Positions 61,484-64,000 of a stretch of DNA of 64,000 nucleotides are shown piece after piece. How positions within the stretch are numbered: position 1 is the stretch's first letter; each line of letters opens with the position of its first letter. The stretch is taken from positions 2,666,001 to 2,730,000 of the forward strand of contig NZ_CP114039.1 of assembly GCF_026965535.1 (NCBI RefSeq), in the 5' to 3' direction. This DNA is from Corallococcus sp. NCRR (GTDB lineage: Bacteria > Myxococcota > Myxococcia > Myxococcales > Myxococcaceae). The notes below the pieces were generated by a model. It saw only the letters and a list, made by a program, of their open reading frames with translations, made no database searches and was not told where the DNA came from. Position numbers and translations under genes: made by a program.

Positions 61484-61651
61484 CCGCGCACCCGCCATGA
61501 CCGTTTGCCCGGGCAGGAAGGTCCCGGGACATCGCGCGCGGCACTCTGACGCACGCCCCGCGCGACGGCCAGTCTGGGATGCCTGCACGCCAGGCGTGGA
61601 CCGGGCCGCGCCGCGACGCACAATCCGTGCACGCGCCGCGTGAAAGGGCGT

Positions 61652-62308
61652 ATGGAACAGCGCGTGAGCACTGTGACCCCTCGCGGCATCTGTTTCGACC
61701 TGGACGGCACGCTGGTGGATTCGCTGCCGGACATCATCGACAGCTTCCTCCACGGCTTCACGCACCACGGCCTGCCCGCGCCCTCCGTCGCGGAGGTGAG
61801 AGCGCTCATTGGTCAGCCGCTGGAGGCCATGTACACGCGCTTCGCGCCCGAGCACGCCACCACGCTCTGCGTGGCCTACCGCGAGCACTACCCGCTCAAC
61901 TTCCACCGGCGCTCCCGGCCCTTCCCCGGCGTGGAGCGCGTCCTGCGCACGCTGCGCGAACGGGGCTACCTGCTCGCCGTCGCCACCACCAAGCGCGGCG
62001 ACATGGCGCGGCGCTTCGTGGACGCGATGGGGCTGGGCGGCCTGCTGCACCACGTGCAGGGCACGGACGGCTTCCCGCACAAGCCCGCGCCGGACGTCAT
62101 CCACCACGCCCTGAAGGCGCTGGACACCGGCGGCCTGTGGATGGTGGGCGACACCACGCTGGACCTGCGCGCGGGCCAGGCCGCGGGCCTCAAGACGTAC
62201 GCCGTCACCTGGGGCACGCACGCCCAGGAGGAGCTGGCCACCGCCTCGCCGGACGAGCTCCAGCCGGACCTGGAGCGGCTGCTGCACCACCTGCCGCCGC
62301 TCGTCTGA
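61652..62308 (+). CDS. HAD-family phosphatase (phosphoglycolate phosphatase-like)
   Basis: This 218-residue HAD subfamily IA enzyme has motif I GICFDLDGTLVDS, motif II AVATTKRGD, a lysine in GFPHKPAPDV and motif IV MVGDTTLDLRAG. It resembles Gph, which removes phosphate from 2-phosphoglycolate, but HAD substrates cannot be predicted by eye. ATG 61652 has a weak AAAGGG upstream; GTG 61640 and GTG 61664 are alternatives. Confidence 0.87.
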   Translation: MEQRVSTVTPRGICFDLDGTLVDSLPDIIDSFLHGFTHHGLPAPSVAEVRALIGQPLEAMYTRFAPEHATTLCVAYREHYPLNFHRRSRPFPGVERVLRTLRERGYLLAVATTKRGDMARRFVDAMGLGGLLHHVQGTDGFPHKPAPDVIHHALKALDTGGLWMVGDTTLDLRAGQAAGLKTYAVTWGTHAQEELATASPDELQPDLERLLHHLPPLV

Positions 62309-62373
62309 CAGCGTGGCTGGAGTCAGGCGACCCTTGGCCCCCCAGCATCCCGCTTGATTGAAAGGACGTGACC

Positions 62374-63294
62374 ATGAGGCGCCTCCACGCCTGTATCGCA
62401 CTGGTGCTCTTTCTCTCGGCGTGTGCCACTCCTGCGCCGAGCCGGAATGAGCTGACGGTCCAGAACCCGAAGCTTGCCAACCTCCAGCGAGCAGCGAAGC
62501 TGCCGTGGACGGATGGGGGACGGTGCGTCGTCCGCGAGGCCGCACAGCCTTGGCCCGCGTTGGTGGAGAAGTGCTATCGGACCCTCGACCGTGACCGAGT
62601 GGAGTTCCACGACACCACGGGAAGGTGCTCGGTCGCCTCAGCGGATGCCGCGACCGTGGGACTTGGGTTCTGCGTGCTGGCGGCCCCTGAGATTGCCGTG
62701 GGCGCCGTGATCGCGCTTGGCGTGGTGGTGGTCGGTGTCGCCATCAAGGAAGCGATTGATGCCTATGAGTTCCGCCATGCCTCCCCTGAGGAAGCAGGAG
62801 CCTCACGAGGAACGAAGGTGGCCTCCCGGGAAACCGAAGCGCAACGCAAGCCCAGGCTGAAGCCCGAGCCAGGGGGGCAGGACTGGCAGCCCCCGGTGCC
62901 GCCCGTGCCCGTGGGCCGGACGGGACGCGCCAGCTGTGAACCTGTTCCGGTGCCCCATGCGGGCGAGGACGACCCACATAATGAATGTGCCGACAAGTTC
63001 CCACCCAACCGTTACCCCGGGATGGACGTGCTCGTTGGCGGAGTGCGCTTCGATGCGCTGCAAGTTGGCGTGCGCAAGCTGTGGGAGATCAAGACCCATC
63101 GATTCGACACGTACCCTGGCTTCATCCGGCGGCGGGAGATTGAGAGGGAGTTGGAGCAAATACAAAAGGAGCGAGCTGCTGCTGCGGCATGTGGATATGA
63201 CTTCGTCATTGGGGTGAGCACCCAGGAGCACAAGGACGCGCTTATCGAAGTGGACTTCTCTCTGGATGTCGTCGTCACGGGGTGCGAACGATGA
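62374..63294 (+). CDS. Sit-type polymorphic toxin lipoprotein with PD-(D/E)xK-like C-terminal domain (SitA5/DUF6310-like)
   Basis: This 306-residue lipoprotein (lipobox LFLSAC) has a mid-protein hydrophobic stretch (APEIAVGAVIALGVVVVGVA) and a basic, Pro-rich linker. The C-terminal domain has GMDVLVGGVRFDALQ and LWEIKTHRFDTY, the D...ExK pattern of restriction-endonuclease-fold toxins. A long helix and a final strand with VSTQEHKDALIEVD follow. The family name is from memory. AAAGGA precedes ATG 62374. The next gene overlaps by 4 bases (ATGA), the usual toxin-immunity arrangement. It is likely a nuclease passed to kin by outer-membrane exchange. Confidence 0.82.
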   Translation: MRRLHACIALVLFLSACATPAPSRNELTVQNPKLANLQRAAKLPWTDGGRCVVREAAQPWPALVEKCYRTLDRDRVEFHDTTGRCSVASADAATVGLGFCVLAAPEIAVGAVIALGVVVVGVAIKEAIDAYEFRHASPEEAGASRGTKVASRETEAQRKPRLKPEPGGQDWQPPVPPVPVGRTGRASCEPVPVPHAGEDDPHNECADKFPPNRYPGMDVLVGGVRFDALQVGVRKLWEIKTHRFDTYPGFIRRREIERELEQIQKERAAAAACGYDFVIGVSTQEHKDALIEVDFSLDVVVTGCER

Positions 63295-64000
63295 CCAGGC
63301 GTAAAGCCCTCTCCCTCATTGTTTATGCGCCTCCGCTTGTCAGCAGGGATGGCCGCACGCTCGCCGTCGTCCATGGGATGGAGAAGGCGCTTCCCGGCCT
63401 GCGACTGGAGTGGGAAGTCGGCAAGGGAGTGCGACCCACCGTATTGTCGCAGCGCGACGCATGGCTCGCGGAAAGGACGCAGGACGGGAGATTCCCTCTG
63501 CTGTGCAACGGGGACGCGCGTTACCCCGTGACGGTGAACGGGAGGGGAAGACCTGGACTCCTCAGCCCAGGCGGTCAGTCCCTGTCTGAAGTGCATGCGG
63601 AACTGCCACTGGATGAGGCCGTGCTCGCGGCAGCGGCGGCTTTGCTTGAGGGCATGTCTGAGGGGGCGTGCTCGTTCTGGGGACATGCGTCGCCGTATGG
63701 CTACGGTTCGGAAGTCGCGCCGCAGTTTCGCCGATCGCCTCATGGGCCCGAGTTGGCACCCCGTGGGCTTCCCATGATCAGCCTGCCAGAAAAGCTCACC
63801 GCGCCTGAGATCCCCTGGTTCCTCGGGTGGCTGAACTATTGGTCTGCCGCTGCCGCGCGGGCCATCGGGTTCCCGGAACCGACCCGTGACGCCGAACTGC
63901 TTTCACGGGCTCGGCGCACGGCATCGGGCGGCTGGATCGTGCAGCTCACCGATGCGCCGCTCGACCTGGACAACCCCGCCCACCTGGACACGCTCAAGCG
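63291..64000 (+). CDS. DUF5953-like immunity protein (truncated at window end)
   Basis: The frame from ATG 63291 stays open for 236 codons to the window end. It contains elements I associate with DUF5953: SLIVYAPPLVSRDGRTLAVVHG, ALPGLRLEWEVG and WLNYWSAAAARAIGFPEP (each given in parts). It overlaps the toxin gene by 4 bases, so it is translationally coupled. It is the best candidate for the immunity factor against the upstream toxin. The C terminus lies outside the window. Confidence 0.8.
   Translation, partial: MTRRKALSLIVYAPPLVSRDGRTLAVVHGMEKALPGLRLEWEVGKGVRPTVLSQRDAWLAERTQDGRFPLLCNGDARYPVTVNGRGRPGLLSPGGQSLSEVHAELPLDEAVLAAAAALLEGMSEGACSFWGHASPYGYGSEVAPQFRRSPHGPELAPRGLPMISLPEKLTAPEIPWFLGWLNYWSAAAARAIGFPEPTRDAELLSRARRTASGGWIVQLTDAPLDLDNPAHLDTLK

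Overview
The window is a very GC-rich, almost gap-free bacterial chromosome segment from a myxobacterium (Myxococcota, family Myxococcaceae; Corallococcus or Myxococcus is most likely). The main grounds are a complete pomY-pomZ-pomX cell-division cluster, two Sit-type kin-discrimination toxin/immunity loci, several hybrid sensor-type histidine kinases and many lipoproteins. No rRNA, tRNA, CRISPR array, transposase or integrase was seen. Most genes have strong GGAGG-like ribosome binding sites, and GTG starts are common.

Layout. 0-9.7 kb: a truncated osmoprotectant SBP-permease fusion, heme A synthase, a membrane coiled-coil protein, an aldehyde dehydrogenase, two tandem ExbD proteins without ExbB, a PAP2 phosphatase, a deacetylase fused to an unknown C-terminal region, and a hexapeptide acyltransferase. 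9.7-18.3 kb: a PAS/GAF histidine kinase, secreted neutral ceramidase, a Cys-rich lipoprotein, gluconokinase, a compositionally atypical two-gene island (15.9-17.15 kb) with a PemK/MazF-like second gene, a B3/4 protein and a cupin. 18.4-28 kb: an ABC-F ATPase, a TetR-controlled pair of duplicated aldehyde dehydrogenases with a visible palindromic operator, a PLD-like protein, a histidine kinase, an XRE regulator and a nitronate monooxygenase. 28.2-33 kb: pomY, pomZ and pomX. 33-37 kb: a leftward run of CHASE2-adenylate cyclase, SH3-like protein and M48 metalloprotease. 37.2-46.9 kb: two coupled ferritin-like proteins, TspO, a 60-residue protein, a PAS histidine kinase, a lipoprotein hydrolase, an M1 aminopeptidase with HEAT-like repeats and a J-domain protein. 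46.9-53.6 kb: a frameshifted DUF488 gene, an EEP phosphoesterase, a HipA-like kinase with DUF3037, ohrR-ohr with an operator, bestrophin and a patatin lipoprotein. 53.6-64 kb: two paralogous lipoproteins, a SitA6/SitI6-like pair, a DUF4139 protein, an amidohydrolase lipoprotein, a HAD phosphatase and a second Sit-type toxin followed by a DUF5953-like immunity gene cut off by the window end.

How genes work together. PomX and PomY build a scaffold on the nucleoid that the ParA-like ATPase PomZ moves to midcell to place FtsZ. The Sit lipoproteins are of the kind passed between kin cells by TraA/TraB outer-membrane exchange, with the adjacent genes protecting the producer. OhrR-Ohr handles organic hydroperoxides, and TetR-ALDH-ALDH probably handles reactive aldehydes. 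The least explained parts are the 15.9-17.15 kb island, the deacetylase C-terminal region, the coupled ferritin-like pair and the lipoprotein pair beside the SitA6 locus.
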